In this document: in pieces, positions 1-10,339 of the stretch | How the letters are laid out: the number at the start of each line of letters is the position of its first letter | Position numbering within the stretch: position 1 is the stretch's first letter | Assembly (NCBI GenBank): GCA_017311185.1 | Contig: JAESUZ010005528.1 | Location: forward strand, 1,860,001 to 1,924,000 | Reading direction: 5' to 3' | DNA length: 64,000 bases | Origin: Proteles cristata cristata | Taxonomy: Eukaryota > Chordata > Mammalia > Carnivora > Hyaenidae | Translations under genes and position numbers: made by a program | The notes under the pieces: model-generated | What the model was told of the DNA's origin: nothing | The model's database searches: none | Seen by the model: only the letters and a program-made list of their open reading frames with translations

Positions 1-169
1 ATATTAGCAACAAATTCACAAAAGTTACAGTAATAAAAGCTTTTAACTATAAGACTCAGCTCAATTATCTAAGGCTTTTCAAAGTGTCACACATGTACAA
101 AGATCTAATATGGTTAATGTTAAATGGTACTGACAAACGGACTGCGGATTACTCTGAACTCATGAGAAA

Positions 170-310
170 CAGCATACAAGTGTTCTGGCTTTGACCGTGA
201 GTTCAAATCTCAGCTTAGCCTCCTACCAATTGTATGGACTGGGAAGTTTCAGAAAATCTCTCTGCCTAGGAGTTCCCATCTGTAACAGGGTTAATAAGTG
301 AGAAAAGATG
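170..310 (+). repeat. MIR SINE remnant
   Basis: The order of motifs (GAGTTCAAATCTCAGC, then a CTCTGCCTAGGAGTTCCCATCTGTAA segment in degraded form, then a short A/T-rich end) follows the MIR core in plus orientation. It is heavily diverged, as expected for this ancient mammalian family. Confidence 0.5.
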
Positions 311-618
311 CCTAATAAGATACACGGCTCAAAGCAAGCTTTCTCTAAAGAGTCAGTTACCTGCTCTTCCCTTGCTCCAGAGCAAAGGACAGAACCTTAA
401 GTCCTCGATTAGCAACTCCTGACATGAGAATCACAGCACTCCTCCTCCTTGCCTAGCGCTCCCACTGGAAAAGGTTTCTTTATTCCATCTCACATGCTGG
501 GAAGTCTTGGAATACCACTGAGGTTTATGCTCAAATATAGATATAAAAATACTTTCAGGAGAAGAAAAAAAGATTCTCTTTTCCAAATTATTGACTTCTA
601 AAACCTGCTTTAATAGAA

Positions 619-832
619 GGGCCCCCAGGGTGGCTCAGTTGGTTAAGCATCTGACTCCTGTTTTCGGCTCAGGTCTTGATTTCAGTCAGGGTCCCTGGGA
701 TTGAACCTGGCGTTGAGCTCTGCGCTGACAGTGCTGACCCTGCTTGAATTCAGTCTCTCTCTCCTCTTTGCCCCTCCCCTGCTCATCCTCTCTCTCCCTC
801 TCCCTCTCTCAAAATAAACAAACTTAAGAAAA
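619..832 (+). repeat. Carnivore tRNA-derived SINE (long, CT-rich type)
   Basis: It starts GGGCCCCCAGGGTGGCTCAG, has a diverged middle, a TCTCTCTCC tract and an AAAATAAACAAAC tail. It sits immediately upstream of a second copy in the same orientation. Confidence 0.85.
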
Positions 833-841
833 GCAGTTTAA

Positions 842-1053
842 GGGGCGCCTAGGCGGCTCAGGCAGTTGAGCCTCCAACTTCAACTCAGGTCATGATCTCG
901 CGGTTCGTGGGCTCGAGCCCGGCATCGGGTTCTGTGCTGACAGCACAGAGACTGGAGCCTATTTCAGATTCTGTCCTCCTCGCTCTCTCTGACCTTCCCT
1001 GCTAGCATTCTGTCTGTCTCTCTCTCTCAAAATAAATAAACATATTTAAAAAA
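842..1053 (+). repeat. Carnivore tRNA-derived SINE (long type)
   Basis: The head is GGGGCGCCTAGGCGGCTCAG, the box-B-like motif is GGGCTCGAGCCCG, and the tail is AAAATAAATAAAC. Flanks AAGCAGTTTAA and AACCAGCTTAA look like a diverged target-site duplication. Confidence 0.9.
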
Positions 1054-1497
1054 CCAGCTTAAAAAATGAAAATAAAAACTGGCTAAACAAACTATCTCTT
1101 AGTCTTGTTTTCTAATTAGTTTTTTCAACTAATTGAAATTAGTTAATTAATCAATCAATCCAGCATAAGGATCGACACTTCCCACGGAGTACTCATCATG
1201 TGAGAAATACACAGAGTGATGCTTTCCCCCACACCCCAGATCGCACAGCTCTGTGGGGAAGTGGCCACACAGCACTCAAGGTAAACGGTACCTTCTGGAG
1301 CAAAACCGGGAAAACAGCGTGACTAGCGCCCCTGCTGCTGCACCGTTGTAATCTCAACAATTCACTGTAATTCGTCTGGCTGATTTTTTTTTTTTTTTTT
1401 AGAATTTATGATCCTCAATTGAAGGTAAGTATAAAAACTGCAAAGGAAAATTCTAAGCTTAAAAAAATATATATGCTTAAAAATATATATATAATCA

Positions 1498-1709
1498 GGG
1501 GCGCCTGGGTGGCTCAGTCGGTTAAGCGTCTGACTTCAGCTCAGTAATGATCTCACAGTTGGTGGGTTCGAGCCCCGGATCAGACTCTGTGCTGACAGCT
1601 CAGAGCCTGGAGCCTGTTTCGGATTCTGTGTGTCCCTCTCTGACCCTCCCCTGCTCACGCTGTCTGTCTGTCTCTCCCTCTCTCTCTCTCAGAAATAAGT
1701 AAAACCTTA

Positions 1710-1720
<11 letters not shown>
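1498..1720 (+). repeat. Carnivore SINE with AT-microsatellite tail
   Basis: The copy is typical at its head (GGGGCGCCTGGGTGGCTCAG) but its tail has become AAAAAAAATATATATAT. Its 3' half is part of a 189-bp tandem duplication listed separately. Confidence 0.9.
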
Positions 1721-1742
<22 letters not shown>

Positions 1743-1898
1743 CAAATAGTTCTTTTTCGAGCCCCATATCAGACTCTGTGCTGACAGCTCAGAGCCTGGA
1801 GCCTGTTTCGGATTCTGTGTGTCCCTCTCTGACCCTCCCCTGCTCACGCTGTCTGTCTGTCTCTCCCTCTCTCTCTCTCAGAAATAAGTAAAACCTTA

Positions 1899-1931
<33 letters not shown>

Positions 1932-1946
1932 CAAATAGTTCTTTTC
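1569..1946. repeat. 189-bp direct tandem duplication of SINE 3' half and flank
   Basis: The block beginning CGAGCCCC at 1569 recurs at 1758, and the flank ATCAAATAGTTCTTTT at 1741-1756 recurs at 1930-1945, giving a constant offset of 189. The copies are almost identical (GGAT versus ATAT near the start is the clear difference), including the (AT)n run, so the event is recent or homogenised. Unit 1 is about 1569-1757 and unit 2 about 1758-1946. Confidence 0.92.
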
Positions 1947-2384
1947 CTACACTTTAGGCATTTCATGTATAACAGCATCCTCGGCGTCTTCTCACATCCC
2001 GCCTTCTACTGGCTCTTCAACAATCTAAGTCCCTGGACAGAAAGGAGGTGAAAGGGAGAGTAGAATCAGGACATCAGCAACATGCAAACCCAATGGTGCC
2101 AAAGGACTTGGACACTCAGTATCAGCACTAGGCAGGTAGCATGTGATTTTTACTGACAGTCATGTATTCATAGGAGTAACTTCTTTAACATAAAAAAATA
2201 AGCAGTTCATAACATATTAGACTGTATCAAGTCATTCATATGGAACCTTTTCAACATGAAAAATTAAGCAGTTCTAAACATATTAGACTATATCAAGTCA
2301 TATATATATCATAAATCAAGTCTCTCATGAAATATGTTAATCCATGACATAAAATAAGAAACCATCCCTTCTTTTACTGAATAG

Positions 2385-2990
2385 ATACTTTGTTTGCAAG
2401 GTTCAAAATCCAAAATTACATGGAAAGTTACCCACTGAAGTTTTCTTCCTACCCCGTCTCAACTCCTGTTCCCTCATCCTCTCTACGGCAACCATTTTTT
2501 GTTAGTTTTTTTGTTTACCTTTCCAGTGTTATTTACAAAAATACTAATAAATACAACTACACGTTCTTATTACCCTTAAAGAAATGGCACTGTATAGTAC
2601 CCTTTGTCCCTAACTTTGCCTCTTTCAATCGATTTATCCTACAGATATACCACATTAGTCAGTATGAAGACATCTTCCTCATTTTAGAGATGTAGTACCC
2701 CACTCTGTGGATATACCATGATTTATTCAGCCAGGCCCTATCAGATTGCTTCCAAATCATCTTCTTAAGTGTACATTTTTTCCAAATCTCTCCTGCTACT
2801 GTAACAGAGTGAATTATCACAACCACAGGATTTGCTTTCTTAGACCTATAATACAAGAGATTAGTGACCTATGGTTCATATTTTGTAATAACCATCAGAA
2901 ATTTCCACTTTACATGGCTGTATTCTCTCCTCATCAACGTTTAATGTATTTATTATAGGATTTCGCAGAGCCTTTAATACACCATTATGT
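2385..2990 (-). repeat. Old L1 (L1M) 3'-end remnant, antisense
   Basis: The order TTTATCCTACAGATATACC, then CTTCCTCATTTTAGAG, GTGGATATACCATGATTTATTC and TTGCTTCCAAATC resembles the antisense of the 3' region of old L1 elements, in which the reverse of 'built-in' ORF2 tail and UTR reads in this order. It is strongly diverged, so boundaries are approximate. Confidence 0.45.
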
Positions 2991-3563
2991 ATTATGAAGC
3001 TCCAAAGTGTATACTGTGTGACATTTCCCAAACTTATCTAGCTATAGAATAGTTTTTTGGCAAAACCTGCTATAGATGAAGTATTCCACAAAATAAACTT
3101 TAGCAAATACTGGCATACAGAAGAATTATTGTCATCTATTTAAGCAAAATATAAGACTTCTGTGAACTTGAAAGAAAACAGCTAAGCCAATTTTTAGACT
3201 ACGCATTCCTTAGCTATTTTTTGGATTGTAAACCCCTTTGAGATCTGGATGTAAAGCTTTTTGATCCTCTCCTAGAAAGAATGCATACAAGCATAAAATT
3301 TTTCAGTTTCTGGGGATTCATGCACCACAGTCCCCATGGTCTTATCTATTTTAAAAGCAAGTTTGGATAGAAGTGCTATATTATCTGTGGCACCAATGAT
3401 ATTCCAAATGCTAGGACAGAACCCAGAGCTAATGAAGAAACAGAACAAAATTCACCACAAAGTGTACCCTGATGCAAAGTGAACAAAGCACCCTCAAAAG
3501 GGATCATGTTTAACAATTAATGATATCACACAAAGTAAATCCTATTCAATAACTGGAAATTGT

Positions 3564-3790
3564 GGGGCGCCTGGGTGGCTTAGTCGGTTAAGCGTCCGAC
3601 TTTCGCTTAGGTCATGATCCCGCGGTTCGTGGGTTCAAGCCCCGCGTCGGGCTCTTTGCTGACTGCCAGCTCAGAGCCTGGAGCCTGTTTCAGTCTGTGA
3701 CTCCCTCTCTCTCTGACCCTCCCCTGCTCACGCTGTCTCTCTCTCTCCTAGAAATAAATAAAACATTAAAAAAAAAAAAGATTAAAAAAA
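3564..3790 (+). repeat. Carnivore SINE with perfect 16-bp target-site duplication
   Basis: AATAACTGGAAATTGT at 3548-3563 is repeated exactly at 3791-3806, framing the element. The perfect duplication and near-consensus body suggest a young insertion in SLC4A7 intron 1. Confidence 0.95.
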
Positions 3791-4490
3791 AATAACTGGA
3801 AATTGTTATGAGGGGCTGTAGTCTGATTTTTACACAGGTGTCTCTCATTTTAAACAAATAAATTAGATCCTTACAGGCTTAGGAAAGCTGGTCTTTGATT
3901 CATTTTGTACAATATGACCTTAAAATCAAGGATTTTCAGAATGCAATACATTTCACATTAGACAGCAGTATCTACCAGAAATATAATTCTGCGGCAGCAG
4001 ATCTGAATGTGATAATGTGAATGCCCAGGGGAGGAAAAAATTCCGGGAGTTTTAAATGTAGAACAAAAAAAATTCCCAAGCATGATTATAGTCTAGCAGG
4101 AGAAATGACTAGGGTAGAAGTATCAAATTGAATGACTGACAAGTGCAGGGCTGCCGCGTCTGATCTGGGATGAGCTCCCTGCAGAGGGGCAGGAGGGGGC
4201 CTGAGGGGGCTGAAGCCCAAGCCAGGCTCCTCTCATGAAGACTTGTGCTCAAGTGTGAATCTGCCTACAAAGGGGCATCTGCTGTAATTCAAACAAACAC
4301 AGTCCAGGAACACCCTTCTCCCCTCCCTTCCCAGACACTTCCTTCTCCCCAAAATCCCACCCACCCATGGCAAATATTAAAAAGTCCTACAATGTTAAAA
4401 AAGGAAAGATGTTTTCTAGATCATGTCGGCATCCCAGCAGCCAAACTATAATAGAATGGAAATTTCTAATTTAAATTCTTATCCAAAAAT

Positions 4491-4696
4491 GTTTTTTTTT
4501 TTTAATTTTACAGAGTGGGGGCAGCACATGTGAGCAGGGGAGAGGGGCAAAGGGAGAAAAAGAGAAAGAAACTCAAGCAGACTCCATGCTCAGAGTAGCC
4601 CCCAACACAGAGCTCAATCCCACCACCTTGGGACGATGGCCTGGGCAGAAATCAAGAGTCAGATGGTCAACTGACTGAGCCACTCAGGTGATCCCC
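4491..4696 (-). repeat. Carnivore SINE, diverged, antisense
   Basis: It begins with a T-run and an A/G-rich stretch and ends CTGAGCCACTCAGGTGATCCC, the reverse of a SINE head. It lacks the feliform body motif, so it is probably an older subfamily. Confidence 0.75.
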
Positions 4697-4699
4697 CCC

Positions 4700-7600
4700 T
4701 CCCCGCCCCCCAATTTTGCTTCTTAACAAAACTTTTTTAATGAAAACATCTCCAATACTACCATGGAACTCGAGGGGAATACAGTCTACTATATATGAAT
4801 TTGCTTTATTCCTATCTTTGTTGAGTACATCAGTTCCTGAGGTAAGAGTCTGTCTGTGTGAATATCTTCAGTATTTTTCCAGAAAAAGAATGGTATCAAG
4901 ATGAAAACAATCTGTACATAAAAGAACATGCACCAAGCATTCAAGCACCGAGGGTTAGTTATATGCTATGGCAAAGTATAAGAAAGAGATAATATGTATC
5001 ATGTTTTCCCTTCTTACGCTCTTCTGAGAAACCATTCCGCACTCCCTTCTATAATATAAAATAAAGTATAGCCACCTTGCACACGTGAATCCATTTTCAA
5101 AGGTACATCCAATTCCCAAGTTCCTAGTCAGAGATGATATATAACTTGACAGCTTCTTCAAATCATGTAATCTGACAAAAAAGCAGCAGTATAATCCAGG
5201 AATATAGAAAGTGAGGACAATTCTATATGGACATGTAAACAAAATGAAAACCAAGTGACACTAATATACACATTCTCTACAAAAAAAAAATATTAAATAT
5301 TAAAATTTTTTAAAGTAAAATATTAAATATTGTGGTATTTTTCCTACTTCATTATGAAAGGTGGATTATGCTTTACCCTTCACATGGATAAGATTCATAA
5401 AAAAACAAACAAAAAAAAAAACCCAACCTGCTTAAACTTATTAAAATCCAAACTGTGGCTTAATAAAATTAAAATATTTAAAAATATCCTCTTTGGAGTA
5501 AATATGAAAATCTGCTTGTAACAACCCAACTAGGCCCTTTCTGCACTGGTCAATCAGCTCCAAGTAAATAAGTGCATTAACATCATAATCACATTATCTT
5601 CCTAAACCAAGCACTGAAAAAAAGTTTTGGCCACTCTCACCCTCCATCAGTCATTTAAAAATGTCTAGCCCAGGGAGGCAAAGAGTCACTAATTTAGAAA
5701 CCTAGCACAACTCCAGGCTGCTCAGTCCTCTGCCCCTCAGAAACATTGTTGCAGCAACACTACCAAATACTATCCTAAAACCATGCCAACCACACACCCC
5801 TCCGTGATTTACCATCATGATTACAAATAATCCTAAACGTCTCCCCAAGTTATGTAATTCGGTGAGTATCACTCAACAAAATACATGAAATTGCTTGCTA
5901 AACAAAAACAGGCAAACTTCACTGTAAGCTAGAATACCAGAATAGCTACCTGCTTTGTACAGGAACCAAAAGTTCTCTGGCTTCAAAAGGAGGCTTAAAA
6001 AGGGCGGGGGGTGCTGCAACCTTATGCATATAAACAAAGATCTTTATTACTGATACGTGCTTACTGCAAAATTGGAAATACTGTATCCATAAAAAGTGAT
6101 TAACTATAGAAGAATCCGTAATCAATAAGAGCAAGCTGCAATATGAAACAAAAGCCACTCTGACTAATCTATAACACTAACCCTTTAAATCACCTGTATG
6201 TTCCTTTATGTAAATGGCCCATTTTCTGAACTGTAGATTCTGTCCACTTTAAGACCATATTTGTGATAAAATATAGTAAGAAAGAAGGGGAAGGAAAGAG
6301 GAAGAAAAACAGCCCATTACAGGATGTTGACATGTTAACTACTAAGGCTTCAGAATATATTGGTTAGCATACCACATACCACTAAAATAAACCAGGTTCC
6401 TCTAACAACAGGTTACTTTGGCTTTCGATTTTAACTTACTCAAGTAACTAGAGTCTACTGTAACAAAATATTCTAATTTTCATACCCTAAGCTCCCTTAG
6501 AAGAAAACCTGTGTGCTTCTCAGTCTCAGTTACCAAATAAAGCAATTCTTTAATCCAACTCAACTGCCCTACAGCTTCATTTGAATGGATGAGATTTCCT
6601 TTCTCTTCCTTTATTACAACCCCATAGATTCTGGTGCAGAGAAACCAACTACAGGCAAAAAGGCAACTAAAATTCTGATAATACGCATGAGGTACATGTT
6701 ATCTCTAGAGCTATCAATACCGAACCACAGATCCCAAAAGGTAGGCTTACTTACACCCCCACCAAAAAAACCTCCTCCTTGCCAATCACCACTGAATTCA
6801 TACTGGCTTGTTACTATCTCTTATGTATTTTACCTGACTACTTTTTTTCAAAGTACCTCTAATGGATTCAGGAAAATGTTTTAACTGACACTCACAAATG
6901 GAATTAGCAGCAATGCAAATGGCTATCACTGTGTTCACTACGCATGCCAAAATAAACTCAAGGAGGTTAGGGGTCTGTCTACCTCGTGCGCCCATACCCC
7001 AGTACCTGGCACCTAGGAGATAACTTAATACCCATAAAATGAATGAAACTGTGTAACAACAAAATTCACAGTACGGCCTGAAAATTTCAGTGGTAAAAGA
7101 ACTGTGTTAAATAATGTACTGCCGAAAAGAATGAACAATTATCAAAACTTGGGAACCATCTAAACAGTGCTATCTGTTGTAACTATATAGAATAGTTAAC
7201 TTATACCAGAAAATAAGACTGACGGTTCAAGTCAATTCTAAAGAGAAGCCTGCAGTAAGTTTTTGTAATAAAGCAGACAAAAGTTGCATTTTTATAACAT
7301 AAATGACTTTCCTCCAATCCCAGAACCATGATCGATAAAAATTACAGAATTTTAGAAGCAGAAGAAACTTGAGAGCCTAAATTATGGAACAGATGGACTT
7401 GGTTCAGAGTCATATAAACTGTCACCAATTTATTCAAAAATTTTGCATAATCACATACCCAAGATAGCATTTTATGAATATTAATTTTATTCTACTCTTT
7501 TGGCTATGCTAAGTAGTTGCCAGTTGGAGAAGTAAGGACTGATGAATATCATACTCTTCCATTCTCATGACTTTATTTACCAGGGGAAAACTGATGAGAA

Positions 7601-7985
7601 AATATAACTTTGTCGATACAAATAGTTCCTTTCTTCTCAGTTTTTAAGTTACAGTGTTCTGTACTCCATGAAGAAGGAGTTCTACTGTTCTCTAATTCTA
7701 TTTTTAGACTGTGTGATAGTTTATTACATTTATTTCTATTACTGATTTGTATATGTTTCCCATAGCCAAGTCCTATCTTCCCAAAGATTTAGAAAGTATA
7801 CCCTTACCAAGTGCTCCCCACCAGGCCATTAAGTGCTTGACAATTTCCTTGTAATTCATCTGAATGTTAAGTTTCATTAGACCAGAGCTGGTCCTGTCTT
7901 GCAGGACATACACAGTTGGTTCCAAGTGTTACTACAATGATGAATGAATGAATGAATGAATGATGATTTAGAAGGCAATGGCATC
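4700..7985. other. Unassigned intronic sequence
   Basis: AT-rich DNA with no exon, RNA gene or clear young repeat that I could recognise. An L2/MIR-like fragment may lie near 6965-7055 (CAGTACCTGGCACCTAGGAG...). A (TGAA)n run is at about 7937-7962. Confidence 0.5.
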
Positions 7986-7997
7986 ATCATGCTTTTC

Positions 7998-8208
7998 TTT
8001 AAACTTTTGAATGTTTATTGATTTTGAGAGAGAGTGACAGAGTGCGAGCTGGGGAGAGACTGAGAGAGAGGGAGACACAGAATCTGAAGCAGGCTCCAGG
8101 CTCCGAGCTGTCAGCACAGAGCCTGATGCGGGGCTTGAACCCACAAACCGTGAGATCATGACCTGAGCCAAAGTCCATGCTTAACCAACTGAGCCACCCA
8201 CGCGCCCC
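7998..8208 (-). repeat. Carnivore SINE, antisense
   Basis: It runs from AATGTTTATTGATTTTGAGAGAGA to GAGCCACCCACGCGCCCC. The flanks ATCATGCTTTTC and ATCATGCTTCTT mark a target-site duplication. Confidence 0.92.
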
Positions 8209-9733
8209 TATCATGCTTCTTTCGATAGGTAAGCAGACAATATAGGAAAAAGCATTACAGTTTCTATCCAGCTTTAGGAAAACTACAATGTCCTTTAACT
8301 GCTCTACGTTGAAAATTTGCAAACAATAAATCTAAGAACAGACACACTGTATTTGATACACATTAGTAGACAAAGTGCTTAAAAAAGAAAACCCTCCCAA
8401 ACAGTTTATTCAAATGTCACACAAAGAATTACTGAAGATTCCTTAGAAGGAGGTTCCAGTATCCCATTACCACCACTGTGACTTGATCTTCCCCAAAACC
8501 ACTGCTAAATGACTTCACTGTCTGGAGAGTCCGTTTTCCTCCATGTTTTGAGAATTTGTAAGTGAACATACTTAAGTAATAATGAACAACTACTCTCCAG
8601 GGCGTTACAATAATCTTTAAAAAGATTGGGGGGGGGGAGCGGCTGGTTAAAGAAAACTCTTATAAAAACACACAAAAAGCAATTTTCCTGTTAGTTGTGA
8701 AAGACTGAAAAATTTTCACTGCATCCTTTCCCTCCTTTACTGGTCACAGAGTAAGAATTGGAAGTCGGAAAATTTACAACACTTCCATGCCGTTTGAATC
8801 AGGAACTACTACCAAGAGAGAAGAGAGAATCACAACTGTGGGGACACATGTATTCTACAGAGAGCAGGAAGTCAGTTTCTGGAGCTGGGCCGCCCGGCCA
8901 GCATCCTAAACGGGGACGCTGGCCTTCTGAAAGCCCACCCCCACTCCCCTCTAACTCAAGCCAAAGCCACCGGGACACGGGCTTTTGCCAGGCTGATTGA
9001 AAAAGGAGCAGCTCGGAGAACGCAGGACACTTCCCTCTTTCCACTTGGCCTGCGGCAGGAGGATACTCCCCTGGTTCTCGCCAAAAGAGGAGGCGGACCG
9101 GGCAGAGTCAGCAGCGAAACAGCCTCGGCCGGGAAGGCAGCTCGTCCACGCGGCCGGAGAACTCCGCGAACAAAGCACACCGCGCGGACCGGGTGGGGAG
9201 ACGCGAAAGAAGGGAAAAGATTCACCCCACCTCTCCACCCCTGCCTGGGGCTAGAAACAGGTGGAGCTGCGCTTAGAGGGAGAAGAATGATGGGTTTTCG
9301 AGGGGCTAATCTCATTTCCAGCGCCCAGGGAACCGGAACCGAGACCCCCGGCGGCGGAGAACGCCCGGGAATGAGGGAGGCGAGCGCGGCGGAGGGAAAG
9401 CAAGGCACGGTCGGGGTCAAGGGCTGACGGATGGCCCCGGAGGGGTGCCGAGGATGCGGGTGGCGAGGATGCCCGCGGCGCGCCGCCGGCTGCCCCCACT
9501 CGGGCCTCCTGGGCGCCGCCGCCGCCGCCCCCTCGCCCCCGCGCCCCGGGCGGCCACACAAAGGGGATGGCGAGGCGCGGCGGCTGCGGGGCGGCGGAGG
9601 GGCGCCGGGCCCGGGACGAGGGGGCCGGACCGCGACGTCCGCCGCGCCCCCGCCTTTGTCTGCCTCGCTCCGCGCTTCCCCCACCCCCGCAGAGGAGCTC
9701 TGCCGCCCGCGGCGCCCTCACCCCGCTCATTAC

Positions 9734-9781
9734 CCGGGTGAGTAGCGGTCTCATCTGCTCGCCGGCCCCATCCGCCTCCAT
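9734..9781 (-). CDS. SLC4A7: SLC4A7 first coding exon (sodium-bicarbonate cotransporter NBCn1), partial
   Basis: Read on the minus strand from the ATG at 9781-9779, this gives 16 codons, MEADGAGEQMRPLLTR. That matches the N-terminus I know for the long isoform of SLC4A7/NBCn1, an electroneutral Na+/HCO3- cotransporter of the plasma membrane that brings bicarbonate into the cell. After the CGG arginine codon the sequence is GTAATG, a usable but weak donor; in the known protein the next residues (GPDEEA...) come from another exon, so a phase-0 splice here fits. The start context is GCCATGG, with G at -3 and +4, a strong Kozak match. The exon encodes only the cytosolic tip; no membrane segment or bicarbonate-transporter domain lies in the window. 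The shorter isoform start (MERFRLEKK...) was not seen. Reading through the donor gives low-complexity GC-rich sequence, supporting its intronic nature. Identification rests on recalled protein sequence, not a search. Confidence 0.88.
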
Positions 9782-10239
9782 GGCCCGCCGGCCAGCCCGC
9801 GGCGGCCGCTACGGAGCTGCCCCGCGCTGTCCGCCCGCCGCCGCCGCCGAGAGCCCGGCGCGCGAAGGGAAACGAACGTGCGCCCGTGACCGAGAGGCGC
9901 GCGTGGGGAGAGCCGTGCGCGGGAGACGCGGGGCGGCGGGTGAGCGCGGTGGCCGCAGGGCTGCCTCTCGCCTGGCGAGCGAGGCCGCGGCGTGGAACGT
10001 GGAGCGAGAACTGAGCGAGCGGGAGGACGAGGCGGGGGAGGAGGAGTGAGCCGCGTAGGGCCCGGGGGGCGGGGCCTCAGGCCGTGACGCGCGTGGCGCC
10101 CGGGGCCCGCCACGCCACGCCCCCGCCCCGCCTCCCCCGTCACGCCCCCTGCCAGTTTGGCACGGCCAGCCCGCTCTGCGCGCCTGCGGGCCCCGCCGCG
10201 AGGCCACCCGGAGACGGGGCGGGACGGAAACGGGACGGG
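9782..10239 (-). other. SLC4A7: SLC4A7 5' leader region, free of upstream AUGs
   Basis: Reading upstream from the start codon on the minus strand, no ATG occurs until 10242-10240. Any transcript starting in the GC-rich core would therefore have a leader without upstream start codons. It carries a short CGG repeat (GCC units on the plus strand around 9832-9849). The exact extent of the 5' UTR is unknown. Confidence 0.5.
10066..10076. promoter_or_regulatory. GC box (Sp1/KLF type)
   Basis: GGGGCGGGGCC is a full Sp1/KLF consensus. It lies about 285 bases upstream of the SLC4A7 start codon. A second GC box is at 10216-10223. Confidence 0.5.
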
Positions 10240-10251
10240 CATTTGTCCCAG

Positions 10252-10256
10252 CCAAT
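10252..10256. promoter_or_regulatory. CCAAT box (NF-Y type)
   Basis: CAGCCAATCGGC, a near-ideal NF-Y context (CCAAT followed by CGG), lies at the upstream edge of the CpG island about 30 bases from the GGGGCGGG box at 10216-10223. NF-Y acts in either orientation, so this would suit the minus-strand gene or a divergent transcript. Confidence 0.55.
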
Positions 10257-10339
10257 CGGCGGCTCGCAGAGGCCAGCGTGCACCGCCACCCCCCCTCCGC
10301 CTCCTCAGGAGGCTCCGCCCCTCTTTGTAAAATCTTAAC

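Larger units (their letters stand above)
1..9733 (-). other. SLC4A7: SLC4A7 intron 1, 5' portion (inferred)
   Basis: This follows from the exon at 9734-9781 and its donor. I looked on the minus strand for the next exon (encoding GPDEEAVVDLGK...) and for the alternative first exon and saw neither, so the acceptor lies beyond position 1. The interval holds six carnivore SINEs, a MIR, an antisense L1M remnant and long unassigned stretches. The intron assignment is inference from gene structure, not from a visible acceptor. Confidence 0.7.
8880..10335. promoter_or_regulatory. SLC4A7: CpG-island promoter of SLC4A7
   Basis: Base composition switches sharply from AT-rich flanks to GC-rich, CpG-dense sequence, densest from about 9420 to 10250. 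It contains the SLC4A7 start codon. On the upstream side of the gene are a GGGGCGGGGCC box at 10066-10076, GGGGCGGG at 10216-10223, GC-rich CCCCGCCCCGCC around 10120-10132, and a CCAAT box at 10252-10256. No TATA box was seen, as usual for CpG-island housekeeping-type promoters, which tend to start at dispersed sites. The transcription start is probably somewhere in 9990-10250 but cannot be fixed by eye. The island also covers the start of intron 1. Confidence 0.85.

Noticed and set aside
1320..1345. CTCF-like motif GCGCCCCTGCTGCTG
   Set aside because: It lacks a C in the core CCCCC run and has a poor right half; too weak to claim.
1498..1946. CRISPR-like direct repeats
   Set aside because: Only two long units, made of a SINE half, in a mammalian genome. 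This is a tandem duplication.
4180..4205. CTCF-like motif GGCAGGAGGGGGCC
   Set aside because: Only the AGGGGGC core fits; G-rich context makes chance matches likely.
7968..8322. Open frames reading GSSPASGSVLTARSLEP-type peptides, here and at about 15 other places
   Set aside because: They are translations of the carnivore SINE body, not proteins.
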